Shown: one piece after another, positions 18,895-26,595 of the stretch | Position numbering within the stretch: the stretch's first letter is position 1 | How the letters are laid out: the number at the start of each line of letters is the position of its first letter | The notes under the pieces: generated by a model | Databases searched by the model: none | What the model saw: the letters and a program-made list of their open reading frames with translations, nothing else | Told to the model about the DNA's origin: nothing | Assembly: GCF_016811995.1 (NCBI RefSeq) | Contig: NZ_CP069159.1 | Location: forward strand, 2,852,001-2,916,000 | Direction of reading: 5' to 3' | Source: Citrobacter sp. R56 | Lineage (GTDB): Bacteria; Pseudomonadota; Gammaproteobacteria; Enterobacterales; Enterobacteriaceae | Length of the DNA: 64,000 bases | Position numbers and translations under genes: made by a program

Positions 18895-19905
18895 TTAGAG
18901 ATGGGTAACGATTTCTTTAATCAGCGGCGGACCTTTAAAAATAAAGCCGGAATAAATTTGCACCAGTGAGGCGCCAGCCGCCATTTTTTCACGCGCCGCT
19001 ATCACCGAGTCAATACCACCGACACCTATAATCGGTAACTGCCCGTTTAATTCCTGCGACAGACGTCGAATAATTTCTGTACTTTTTAATTGCAGCGGTC
19101 GTCCACTCAAACCACCCATTTGGTCACAGTTTTTCATTCCCTGAACCAAAGAACGATCCAACGTTGTATTGGTGGCAATAACACCATCAATATTATGACG
19201 GACTAAACTGTCAGCAACCTGGATCAGTTCTTCTTCGGAAAGATCCGGCGCGATCTTTACCGCCACCGGCACATATTTTTGATGGATCGCCTGCAGATCG
19301 TTTTGTTTATTTTTAATTGCCGTCAATAAATCGTCCAGCGCATCGCCGTATTGCAGCGTGCGTAATCCTGGCGTATTTGGTGAAGAGATGTTGATCGCGA
19401 TATAACCGGCATAAGCATAGACTTTTTCCATACAAATCAGATAGTCATCTTTACCCTGCTCTACCGGCGTATCTTTATTTTTGCCGATATTAATCCCCAG
19501 GATGCCGTCAAAATGCGATTTTTTAACGTTCTCCACCAGGTTATCAACGCCGTGGTTATTGAAGCCCATTCGGTTGATCAACCCTTCCGCATCGACCAGA
19601 CGGAAAAGGCGGGGTTTATCGTTGCCAGGCTGAGGGCGTGGCGTCACGGTGCCTATCTCTATCGAGCCAAACCCCATTGCGCCCAGCGCATCAATGCACT
19701 CCCCATCTTTATCCAGACCTGCGGCCAGACCAAGCGGGTTCTTAAAAGTCAGCCCCATACAGGTAACAGGCTTTGCTGGCACTTTCTGGCGCACAAGCGC
19801 TTCCAGCGGTGTACCTGTGACACGGCGTAATTGTTGAAATGTTAATTCATGAGCGCGCTCTGGATCGAGCTGAAAAAGGGCTTTACGAACGAAGGGGTAG
19901 TACAT
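18895..19905 (-). CDS. pyrD: Dihydroorotate dehydrogenase (quinone), class 2
   Basis: PyrD (336 aa) oxidises dihydroorotate to orotate with FMN and passes electrons to quinones at the inner membrane face. The N-terminal amphipathic helices ([20 protein letters not shown]) mark the membrane-associated class 2 enzyme. Catalytic Ser175 in [10 protein letters not shown] and the FMN phosphate loop GVGGIDS are present. The start at 19905 is chosen because the upstream in-frame ATG lies inside the leader hairpin. A GGAG Shine-Dalgarno sits between the hairpin and the ATG. Regulation likely combines pyrimidine-sensitive start-site switching in the leader and PurR. Confidence 0.96.
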   Translation of the reverse strand: MYYPFVRKALFQLDPERAHELTFQQLRRVTGTPLEALVRQKVPAKPVTCMGLTFKNPLGLAAGLDKDGECIDALGAMGFGSIEIGTVTPRPQPGNDKPRLFRLVDAEGLINRMGFNNHGVDNLVENVKKSHFDGILGINIGKNKDTPVEQGKDDYLICMEKVYAYAGYIAINISSPNTPGLRTLQYGDALDDLLTAIKNKQNDLQAIHQKYVPVAVKIAPDLSEEELIQVADSLVRHNIDGVIATNTTLDRSLVQGMKNCDQMGGLSGRPLQLKSTEIIRRLSQELNGQLPIIGVGGIDSVIAAREKMAAGASLVQIYSGFIFKGPPLIKEIVTHL

Positions 19906-19948
19906 GAACTCTCCTGGATTCCCGGTGTGCAAACCGGGGGCGTATTAT
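19906..19948 (-). promoter_or_regulatory. pyrD -10 and CTP-sensing leader hairpin
   Basis: Reading leftward, CATAAT (about 19943-19948) precedes a run of C (19936-19940) where transcription should begin. The transcript CCCCCGGTTTGCACACCGGG can fold into a hairpin just before GGAG. This is the arrangement known for E. coli pyrD: starts at C give the hairpin and block translation, starts at downstream G under low CTP do not. The sequence logic is seen; the mechanism is by analogy. Confidence 0.7.
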
Positions 19949-20001
19949 GTGCGATGTTGAACCAAAAGGGAATTGACCTGCGGCAATAAATGACGATGTC
20001 C

Positions 20002-20017
20002 ACGCAATCGTTTTCTT
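20002..20017. promoter_or_regulatory. Candidate PurR operator for pyrD
   Basis: ACGCAATCGTTTTCTT differs from the PurR consensus (ACGCAAACGTTTTCNT) at one core position. It lies about 65 bp upstream of the inferred pyrD start. pyrD is a known PurR target in E. coli. The site could instead act on the divergent ssuE promoter. Confidence 0.55.
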
Positions 20018-20160
20018 CCTCCCCCGCGCAATTATGCGTTTTTCAGATTTTCTCTGCCGGATAAATCATTTCGATTCACAAAATCTCTCTGTCAGACTGC
20101 ACAAATTGTTATCAATGTTAGTAAAAAGCAACTAATTGGTTATAAGGAGAGATTGAGAAT

Positions 20161-20736
20161 ATGCGCATCATCACTCTGGCGGGAAGTCCGCGTTTTCCCT
20201 CTCGTTCCAGTGCGTTACTGGAATATGCCCGTGAAAAATTCAGTGCTCTGGATGTCGAGGTATGTCACTGGCACCTCCACAACTTCGCGCCTGAAGATCT
20301 TTTATATGCGCGATTCGACAGCCCCGCGCTGAAAACCCTGGTCGCCCAGTTAAAAGAGGCCGATGGACTGATTGTCGCCACACCCGTTTATAAAGCGGCC
20401 TACTCCGGGGCGTTGAAAACGCTGCTTGACCTGCTTCCTGAGAGGGCGCTCGACGGGAAAGTGGTTTTGCCTCTCGCCACCGGCGGCACCGTCGCACATT
20501 TACTGGCCGTTGACTATGCGCTCAAGCCGGTATTAAGCGCGCTTAAAGCGCAGGAAATTCTGCATGGCGTGTTTGCTGATGACTCTCAGGTTATTGATTA
20601 TCAGCATAAACCGCACTTCACCCCGAACCTACAACTGCGCCTGGACACCGCGCTCGAGACGTTCTGGCAGGCGCTGCATCGTCGGGATGTACAGGTTCCT
20701 GATTTTCACCCATCGCAGGGGATCGCCCATGCTTAA
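20161..20736 (+). CDS. ssuE: NADPH-dependent FMN reductase SsuE
   Basis: SsuE (191 aa) reduces FMN with NADPH and hands FMNH2 to the monooxygenase SsuD. The flavodoxin-like fold begins with the FMN phosphate motif GSPRFPSRS near residues 8-16. The conserved VATPVYKAAYSGALK segment follows around residue 80, including the pi-helix Tyr typical of two-component reductases. It is the first gene of ssuEADCB, with TAAGGAGAG as a strong ribosome-binding site. The promoter must lie in the 255-bp gap shared with pyrD; in E. coli it needs Cbl and is repressed by sulfate through CysB. The stop overlaps the ssuA start by 8 bp. Confidence 0.95.
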   Translation: MRIITLAGSPRFPSRSSALLEYAREKFSALDVEVCHWHLHNFAPEDLLYARFDSPALKTLVAQLKEADGLIVATPVYKAAYSGALKTLLDLLPERALDGKVVLPLATGGTVAHLLAVDYALKPVLSALKAQEILHGVFADDSQVIDYQHKPHFTPNLQLRLDTALETFWQALHRRDVQVPDFHPSQGIAHA

Positions 20737-21703
20737 TCTCTTCAAACGTCATTCACCCTGGCTGGCGCTGACCGGTTTACTGTCACTTTCAGCCCTGTCT
20801 CACGCAGCGACCTCCGCGCCAGAGACGCTGCGTATCGGTTATCAGAAAGGCAGCATCAGTATGGTGCTGGCAAAAAGCCACCAACTTCTGGAAACGCGCT
20901 ATCCGCAAACGAAAATCTCCTGGATAGAATTCCCGGCGGGACCGCAGATGCTTGAAGCGCTGAATGTCGGTAGTATCGATCTGGGCAGCACTGGCGACAT
21001 ACCACCGATCTTCGCGCAGGCTGCCGGGGCGGACCTGGTGTATGTCGGCGTTGAACCGCCTAAACCGAAGGCAGAAGTGATTCTGGTGCCTGAAAACAGC
21101 CCCATTAAAAGCGTGGCGGATTTAAAAGGGCGCAAGGTTGCTTTCCAGAAAGGCTCCAGTTCACATAACCTGCTTCTTCGCGCATTGCAGCAGGCCGGGT
21201 TAAAATTTACCGATATTCAACCGACCTTTCTGACCCCGGCGGACGCCCGTGCGGCCTTCCAGCAGGGTAACGTCGATGCCTGGGCTATCTGGGATCCCTA
21301 CTATTCAGCAGCACTTCTGCAAGGCGGTGTGCGCGTACTGAAGGACGGCTCTGACTTAAAACAAACCGGGTCGTTCTATCTGGCGGCACGCCCGTATGCT
21401 GAAAAAAATGGCGCCTTTATTCAGGGCGTTCTCAACACCTTCAGTCAGGCCGATGCGCTGACGCTTAGCCAACGCCAACAAAGTATTGCGCTGCTTGCCA
21501 AAACGATGGGATTGCCCGCGCCGGTGATCGCCAGCTATCTGGATCATCGCCCACCGACCACGATCGCGCCGGTTGACGCCACGGTTGCCGCACTGCAGCA
21601 ACAAACCGCCGATCTGTTTTACGACAACCGCCTGGTACCGAAAAAAATCGATATTCGCGACCGCATCTGGCACGCCACTTCGCAGGAAGGAGCAAAATTA
21701 TGA
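20729..21703 (+). CDS. ssuA: Alkanesulfonate ABC transporter, periplasmic binding protein
   Basis: SsuA (324 aa) binds aliphatic sulfonates in the periplasm and delivers them to SsuBC. A Sec signal peptide spans residues 1-26 (ends LSHA, then [15 protein letters not shown]). The mature protein has the family motifs [22 protein letters not shown] and [18 protein letters not shown]. The start ATG 20729 lies inside the last codons of ssuE (8-bp overlap), the usual enterobacterial arrangement; the longer open frame is rejected because it would remove the signal peptide from the N-terminus. The signal peptide differs from E. coli, while the mature part is highly conserved. Confidence 0.95.
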   Translation: MLNLFKRHSPWLALTGLLSLSALSHAATSAPETLRIGYQKGSISMVLAKSHQLLETRYPQTKISWIEFPAGPQMLEALNVGSIDLGSTGDIPPIFAQAAGADLVYVGVEPPKPKAEVILVPENSPIKSVADLKGRKVAFQKGSSSHNLLLRALQQAGLKFTDIQPTFLTPADARAAFQQGNVDAWAIWDPYYSAALLQGGVRVLKDGSDLKQTGSFYLAARPYAEKNGAFIQGVLNTFSQADALTLSQRQQSIALLAKTMGLPAPVIASYLDHRPPTTIAPVDATVAALQQQTADLFYDNRLVPKKIDIRDRIWHATSQEGAKL

Positions 21704-22845
21704 GTTTGAATATATTCTGGTTTTTACCGACACACGGTGACGGGCACTATCTGGGAACAGAAGAAGGTTCGCGCCCGGTCACTCATGGTTATCTGCAGCA
21801 AATCGCACAAACCGCAGACCGCCTGGGCTTTACCGGCGTACTGATCCCCACCGGGCGCTCCTGCGAAGATGCGTGGCTGGTTGCAGCGTCAATGATCCCG
21901 GTAACGCAACGGCTTAAGTTCCTCGTGGCGTTGCGCCCCAGCGTGACGTCACCCACGATCGCCGCACGCCAGGCCGCGACGCTCGACAGGCTCTCCAATG
22001 GCCGCGCGCTCTTTAATCTGGTCACCGGCAGCGATCCGCAAGAGTTGGCAGGCGACGGCGTTTTCCTCGATCACAGCGAACGCTATGCCGCTTCTTCTGA
22101 ATTTACTCAGGTCTGGCGGCGGTTATTGCAGGGCGAAACCGTCGATTTTCACGGCAAACATATTCACGTTCGCGGGGCAAAACTGTTCTTCCCGCCGATA
22201 CAGCAGCCGCCCCCTCCACTCTACTTTGGCGGCTCTTCCGACGTGGCGCAGGATCTGGCCGCCGAACAGGTTGATCTTTATCTCACCTGGGGCGAACCGC
22301 CGGCGCTGGTGAGAGAGAAGATCGAACAGGTACGCGCCAAAGCCGCAGCACGTGGGCGCAAGATCCGTTTTGGCATTCGTTTGCATGTCATTGTTCGCGA
22401 AACCAATGACGAAGCCTGGCAGGCCGCAGATCGGCTGATTGCGCACCTGGACGATGACACCATTGCCAAAGCGCAGGCGGCTTTCGCCAGAACTGATTCC
22501 GTCGGTCAGCATCGTATGGCGGCGCTGCATAACGGCAAGCGGGACAAGCTTGAGATCAGCCCAAATCTGTGGGCAGGCGTCGGGCTGGTTCGTGGCGGTG
22601 CGGGAACCGCGCTGGTGGGCGATGGCCCGACGGTGGCGGCACGCATTAATGAGTATGCGGCGCTCGGTATCGACAGCTTTGTCCTCTCCGGTTATCCGCA
22701 TCTCGAAGAGGCCTACAAAGTGGGTGAGCTGCTGTTTCCGCATCTTGATATCGCCGTACCGGAAATTCCGCAACCGCAGCCTCTGCTTCAGCAGGGTGAA
22801 GCGGTAGCGAACGAATTTATCCCGCGTAACGTCGCGCAACGTTAA
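21700..22845 (+). CDS. ssuD: FMNH2-dependent alkanesulfonate monooxygenase SsuD
   Basis: SsuD (381 aa) uses FMNH2 from SsuE and O2 to cleave the C-S bond of alkanesulfonates, releasing sulfite and an aldehyde. It is a bacterial luciferase-like TIM barrel; the first residues [19 protein letters not shown] and the block [19 protein letters not shown] match E. coli SsuD. Length is identical to E. coli. The ATG overlaps the ssuA stop by 4 bp, so translation is coupled. The sulfite produced enters cysteine synthesis. C2-C10 sulfonates are good substrates in E. coli, whereas taurine is poor. Confidence 0.96.
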   Translation: MSLNIFWFLPTHGDGHYLGTEEGSRPVTHGYLQQIAQTADRLGFTGVLIPTGRSCEDAWLVAASMIPVTQRLKFLVALRPSVTSPTIAARQAATLDRLSNGRALFNLVTGSDPQELAGDGVFLDHSERYAASSEFTQVWRRLLQGETVDFHGKHIHVRGAKLFFPPIQQPPPPLYFGGSSDVAQDLAAEQVDLYLTWGEPPALVREKIEQVRAKAAARGRKIRFGIRLHVIVRETNDEAWQAADRLIAHLDDDTIAKAQAAFARTDSVGQHRMAALHNGKRDKLEISPNLWAGVGLVRGGAGTALVGDGPTVAARINEYAALGIDSFVLSGYPHLEEAYKVGELLFPHLDIAVPEIPQPQPLLQQGEAVANEFIPRNVAQR

Positions 22846-22856
22846 GGAATACATTG

Positions 22857-23648
22857 ATGGCAACGCGAACACACAAAGGGTTACTGCGCGTTGCCCCCTG
22901 GTTTTTACCGGTGGGCATCGTTGCACTCTGGCAGCTTGCATCTTCAATTGGCTGGCTCTCCGGTCGCCTATTCCCTTCACCGGAAGGCGTGGTTGAAGCG
23001 TTCTGGTCACTCTCCGTCAGTGGTGAGCTGTGGCAGCATTTGGCTATCAGCTCCTGGCGCGCGCTGATCGGCTTCTCGATCGGCGGATCGATTGGCCTGA
23101 CGCTGGGGCTTATCAGCGGTCTTTCACGCTGGGGGGAACGTCTGCTCGATACCTCAATTCAGATGCTGCGTAACGTGCCGCATCTGGCGCTGATCCCACT
23201 GGTTATCCTGTGGTTCGGTATTGATGAGTCCGCGAAGATCTTTCTGGTCGCGCTGGGGACACTGTTTCCTTTGTATATCAACACCTGGCACGGGATCCGC
23301 AATATCGATCGTGGATTAGTGGAGATGGCGCGCAGCTACGGCCTGTCGGGTTTCCCGCTGTTTATCCATGTGATCCTGCCCGGCGCCCTCCCCTCGATTA
23401 TGGTTGGCGTTCGTTTTGCGCTTGGGCTGATGTGGCTGACGCTGATTGTGGCCGAAACGATTTCGGCGAATTCCGGGATTGGTTATCTGGCGATGAATGC
23501 CCGCGAATTTCTGCAAACGGATGTGGTCGTGGTCGCCATTATTCTCTATGCCCTGCTCGGCAAACTCGCTGATGTTAGCGCACAACTGCTTGAGCGCGTC
23601 TGGTTACGCTGGAACCCGGCCTATTACGTGAAGGAGGCAACCGTATGA
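22857..23648 (+). CDS. ssuC: Alkanesulfonate ABC transporter permease
   Basis: SsuC (263 aa) is the inner-membrane permease of the sulfonate importer. About six transmembrane helices are visible. The EAA-type cytoplasmic loop that contacts the ATPase lies around residues 160-180 ([24 protein letters not shown]). The start is set at ATG 22857 rather than the TTG one codon earlier. It begins 11 bp after ssuD and overlaps ssuB by 4 bp. Sequence is very close to E. coli except at the N-terminus. Confidence 0.95.
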   Translation: MATRTHKGLLRVAPWFLPVGIVALWQLASSIGWLSGRLFPSPEGVVEAFWSLSVSGELWQHLAISSWRALIGFSIGGSIGLTLGLISGLSRWGERLLDTSIQMLRNVPHLALIPLVILWFGIDESAKIFLVALGTLFPLYINTWHGIRNIDRGLVEMARSYGLSGFPLFIHVILPGALPSIMVGVRFALGLMWLTLIVAETISANSGIGYLAMNAREFLQTDVVVVAIILYALLGKLADVSAQLLERVWLRWNPAYYVKEATV

Positions 23649-24418
23649 ATACCGCACGTCTGAATCAGGGTACGCCGCTGCTGCTCAATGCAGTCACCAG
23701 GCGCTACGCCAGTAATACCGTGCTCAATCAGTTGGATCTGCATATTCCGGCAGGCCAGTTTGTCGCCGTGGTCGGGCGTAGCGGCGGGGGTAAAAGCACC
23801 CTGCTGCGGCTGCTGGCCGGACTGGAAACACCGACGGCAGGCGAACTGCTCGCCGGAACCACCCCGCTGGCAGAAATCCAGGACGATACGCGAATGATGT
23901 TTCAGGATGCGCGCCTGCTCCCGTGGAAGTCCGTTATCGACAATGTCGGGCTGGGGCTGAAAGGCAGCTGGCAGGACGCTGCTCGCAAGGCGCTGGCGGC
24001 AGTCGGCCTGGAAAATCGTGCCACCGAATGGCCTGCCGCGCTCTCCGGAGGGCAGAAGCAGAGAGTGGCGCTGGCGCGCGCCTTAATCCATCGACCCGGC
24101 CTGTTGCTGTTGGATGAACCGCTTGGCGCACTGGATGCCTTAACCCGTCTGGAGATGCAGGACCTGATCGTCTCGCTGTGGCAGGCGCATGGCTTTACCG
24201 TGCTGCTGGTTACGCATGACGTCAGTGAAGCGGTTGCCATGGCCGACCGCGTGCTGCTGATTGAGGACGGGAAAATCGGTCTGGATCTGACCGTGGATAT
24301 CCCGCGCCCGCGCCGACGGGGTTCAGTGCGTTTAGCAGAGCTGGAAGCCGAAGTGTTAAACCGGGTGATGCAACGGGGACACAACACGTGGCCAGTTCGT
24401 CAGTTACAACACGGCTAA
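23645..24418 (+). CDS. ssuB: Alkanesulfonate ABC transporter ATP-binding protein
   Basis: SsuB (257 aa) powers sulfonate import. It has Walker [10 protein letters not shown] near residue 46, a Q-loop in [12 protein letters not shown], signature [15 protein letters not shown] and Walker [15 protein letters not shown] followed by the switch His in VTHDVSEA. It is the last gene of ssuEADCB. Its C-terminus ends in a basic, Gln-rich tail. The next gene downstream is the convergent LysR regulator, 36 bp away, whereas in E. coli K-12 pepN lies next. Confidence 0.95.
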   Translation: MNTARLNQGTPLLLNAVTRRYASNTVLNQLDLHIPAGQFVAVVGRSGGGKSTLLRLLAGLETPTAGELLAGTTPLAEIQDDTRMMFQDARLLPWKSVIDNVGLGLKGSWQDAARKALAAVGLENRATEWPAALSGGQKQRVALARALIHRPGLLLLDEPLGALDALTRLEMQDLIVSLWQAHGFTVLLVTHDVSEAVAMADRVLLIEDGKIGLDLTVDIPRPRRRGSVRLAELEAEVLNRVMQRGHNTWPVRQLQHG

Positions 24419-24430
24419 CGGTGACATCGC

Positions 24431-24450
24431 AGGGCAGAATACACTGCCCT
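24431..24450. terminator. Hairpin between ssuB and LysR gene
   Basis: The stem AGGGCAG-AATACA-CTGCCCT fills the 36-bp gap between two convergent genes. It lacks a T run on either side, so it is only a possible terminator. Confidence 0.4.
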
Positions 24451-24454
24451 GCCT

Positions 24455-25351
24455 TCACGACAACGGTTCTTCATTCTCCCTGAATATCGCCGGCATTAAT
24501 GAGAGTGATTGCAGAATGGCAGGTTGATTTTTTTGTCCCGGATCCCACAGCGCCACCAGCGGATGCGTCAGACCGGTATTGCCAAATTCCGCATCAATTT
24601 GGCTGATCCCAGGCCAACTCTCAGCCCCCAGATGCGTCGGTAATAATGCCCAGCCAAACCCCTGCGCCAATAATAATTGCAGCATTTCCAGTTCATTAAC
24701 CCGCTGAATACGGTCGGCAATTTGCAGGCGCTGCGCCATATGCTCAGGTAATCCGACAAAAGGAATGAGTTGCACTGAGGAGGCAAGGCTGAGTAAAGAG
24801 ACCGGAGAAGTGGGGAAAAAACCCTCCTTAGCATAGAGTGCCAGCGTTATTGCGCCTATTGACCGCCATTGAAAACGGGCATTGATAGGACGATTAATCG
24901 CCTGAAAGATCCCCATATCAGCCGCCCCTGACTCAATCATCTGCTCTGCGCGTTCGCGCCCGGTTAACAGCAGATCCAAATGAATGTGTTGTTTTTTTAG
25001 CGAATCAGCCAAGCGCAACAAGAAACGCCGTGGCGTGAACGCGTCGTAGCACAACGTGAGTTGGGTATTTATCTGCTGAGGAATTTGCCCGGCTATCTGA
25101 CCAAATGACTGCGCCTCCTGTAAAAACAGCCGCGCCTGTCGATAGAGCAACTGTCCTTCTGCCGTCAGTGTTAACGGTCGGGTGGTGCGATTAAAAAGTG
25201 AGTAGCCCAAATCCAGCTCAAGATAATCCACCAACTCACTCACGGTCGTGCGATCTTTTTTCAGTTTTTTCGCCGCCGCGGTCAGCGTGCCGCTTTCACA
25301 GACACAGGCAAACGCGTCAATTTGCGCAAGCGTAAAGCGGATCGGTTTCAT
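24455..25351 (-). CDS. LysR-family transcriptional regulator, divergent from Ntn-hydrolase
   Basis: This 298-residue LysR-type regulator has an N-terminal winged helix-turn-helix (about residues 6-65: LAQIDAFACVCESGTLTAAAKKL, then LFNRTTRPLTLTAEG). A co-inducer binding domain follows (about 95-290), with weaker family similarity. I do not recognise a named orthologue. It is divergent from the choloylglycine-hydrolase-family gene across 107 bp, the classic layout for a LysR regulator of its neighbour, and convergent with ssuB. It is absent from this place in E. coli K-12. It could also act on ssu, but that is speculation. The inducer is unknown. Confidence 0.9.
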   Translation of the reverse strand: MKPIRFTLAQIDAFACVCESGTLTAAAKKLKKDRTTVSELVDYLELDLGYSLFNRTTRPLTLTAEGQLLYRQARLFLQEAQSFGQIAGQIPQQINTQLTLCYDAFTPRRFLLRLADSLKKQHIHLDLLLTGRERAEQMIESGAADMGIFQAINRPINARFQWRSIGAITLALYAKEGFFPTSPVSLLSLASSVQLIPFVGLPEHMAQRLQIADRIQRVNELEMLQLLLAQGFGWALLPTHLGAESWPGISQIDAEFGNTGLTHPLVALWDPGQKNQPAILQSLSLMPAIFRENEEPLS

Positions 25352-25458
25352 GTTTATCCCTCAATAAACTTTGGGGGATTTTCCCACACTCACTGACTCT
25401 GTGCGATCTGTTTTGTTCTCTACACTGACCTCGTCTTAGAACAACATGGGAAAACACA
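25352..25458. promoter_or_regulatory. LysR/Ntn-hydrolase divergent promoter region
   Basis: The 107-bp gap must carry both promoters. A candidate operator CACA-N11-TGTG lies at 25385-25403, with the spacing of a LysR-type site. Inner symmetry is imperfect, so it is a weak call. No obvious sigma-70 hexamer pair was assigned. Confidence 0.3.
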
Positions 25459-26547
25459 ATGAAAAATCAATTGACTGCACTCGCCGCACTGACGCTCGGT
25501 GCATCCATTACGTTAGGGGTGAGTGCAAGCGCAGACGCCTGCACCCGACTGTTTATGAACATGTATCCCGGCTATATGGTCAGCGCACGTAATCTCGATT
25601 TTTTTGGCCCGGTAGACCCATCCCTGGTGATCACCCCGCGTGGGATTGCACATAACGGCGGTGATGCTAAAGATAGCGCCCACTGGGTGACGCGCTATGG
25701 CAGCGTGGCCATCTACGCTGACGGCGTTTTTCCAATGGATGGTATGAATGAAAAAGGGTTGGCGGGGCATACGCTTTATTACTCAAATGGCAGCCAGGCG
25801 CAAAAAGATAACCAGGATAAACCGGTGTTAGAGAGTCGTGCCTGGCTGAGCTACATTCTGGACAACTACGCGACGGTTGACGACGCCGTCAAAGGACTCC
25901 AGCAGAATGTGCGTCTGGTCGCGGCAAAAATGCCCATTGATTACGCATCCGACACCAAACATATCGCCATTGAAGACGTCAGCGGTGACTCTGCCATTAT
26001 TGAGATCGACAACGGCACCGTACACGTTTACCACAATAAAGCCTATCAGGTGATGACCAACCCCCCTGCCTACGACGCGCAGCTGCGGAATCTGGCGAAA
26101 TATCAGCATGCCAAACGTAGTGAGATCCCCGGAGGGCTTGAAGCGGACGAACGTCTGGTGCGCGCCAGCTTTAACCTGAAAAATGTGCCACAGCCCGACA
26201 ACAAAAATCAGGCCCAGGGTTTTGTCTTATCCGCGATTAACAACGTGGCTTACCCTATCGGCTATCCGTCAGGTCCGGGTGAGCAAAAAGTCACTGATAT
26301 GTATGCGAAATACAGCAAACATCCGGATCAAAACAAAGGTATCGGCACTTACTGGACGACCCTTTCTGATTTAAGCCACGGGGAATACCACTTCAAATCG
26401 ACATTTGCTGCCGGTCAGGTGTGGATCAAAATGCAGGAGATTAACTTTGCTGCCGGTGAACCGGTGAAACGAATCGATCACCTGAATGACTACGCGCAAA
26501 AAGGATGGGAAGGGAACGTGCTGTCCAGAGCACAGATAGAGAAGTAA
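25459..26547 (+). CDS. Periplasmic choloylglycine hydrolase / penicillin V acylase-family Ntn amidase
   Basis: This 362-residue precursor has a Sec signal peptide (residues 1-27, ends SADA), directly followed by Cys28. Signal-peptide removal would therefore expose the N-terminal nucleophile of the linear amide C-N hydrolase family. Family residues can be placed: Cys28, Arg44 and Asp47 (CTRLF..SARNLD, the same spacing as C2/R18/D21 of clostridial bile salt hydrolase), Asn97 in MNEKGL, Asn201 in TNPPAYD, and Arg235 in ERLVRASF. It should cut amide bonds in the periplasm; candidates are conjugated bile salts, penicillin V or acyl-homoserine lactones, and sequence alone does not decide. It is divergently paired with a LysR gene and close to ssu. 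Family assignment is secure, substrate is not. Confidence 0.88.
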   Translation: MKNQLTALAALTLGASITLGVSASADACTRLFMNMYPGYMVSARNLDFFGPVDPSLVITPRGIAHNGGDAKDSAHWVTRYGSVAIYADGVFPMDGMNEKGLAGHTLYYSNGSQAQKDNQDKPVLESRAWLSYILDNYATVDDAVKGLQQNVRLVAAKMPIDYASDTKHIAIEDVSGDSAIIEIDNGTVHVYHNKAYQVMTNPPAYDAQLRNLAKYQHAKRSEIPGGLEADERLVRASFNLKNVPQPDNKNQAQGFVLSAINNVAYPIGYPSGPGEQKVTDMYAKYSKHPDQNKGIGTYWTTLSDLSHGEYHFKSTFAAGQVWIKMQEINFAAGEPVKRIDHLNDYAQKGWEGNVLSRAQIEK

Positions 26548-26560
26548 TCTCTGAGTGATA

Positions 26561-26595
26561 AAAGCCCGGTGGCACTTACGCCACCGGGATTTTTA
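26561..26595. terminator. Bidirectional terminator between Ntn-hydrolase and pepN
   Basis: The stem CCCGGTGG-CACTTACG-CCACCGGG (26565-26588) is followed by ATTTTT on the plus strand; on the minus strand it is followed by CTTTTATC just beyond the pepN stop. It serves the two convergent genes. Confidence 0.88.

Noticed and set aside
21943-21952. GTGACGTCAC as a possible matS site
   Set aside because: It is a 10-bp palindrome inside ssuD and lacks the 3-bp centre of the 13-bp matS motif.
22123-23010. 295-codon minus-strand frame
   Set aside because: Antisense to ssuD and ssuC; no motif and no promoter context.
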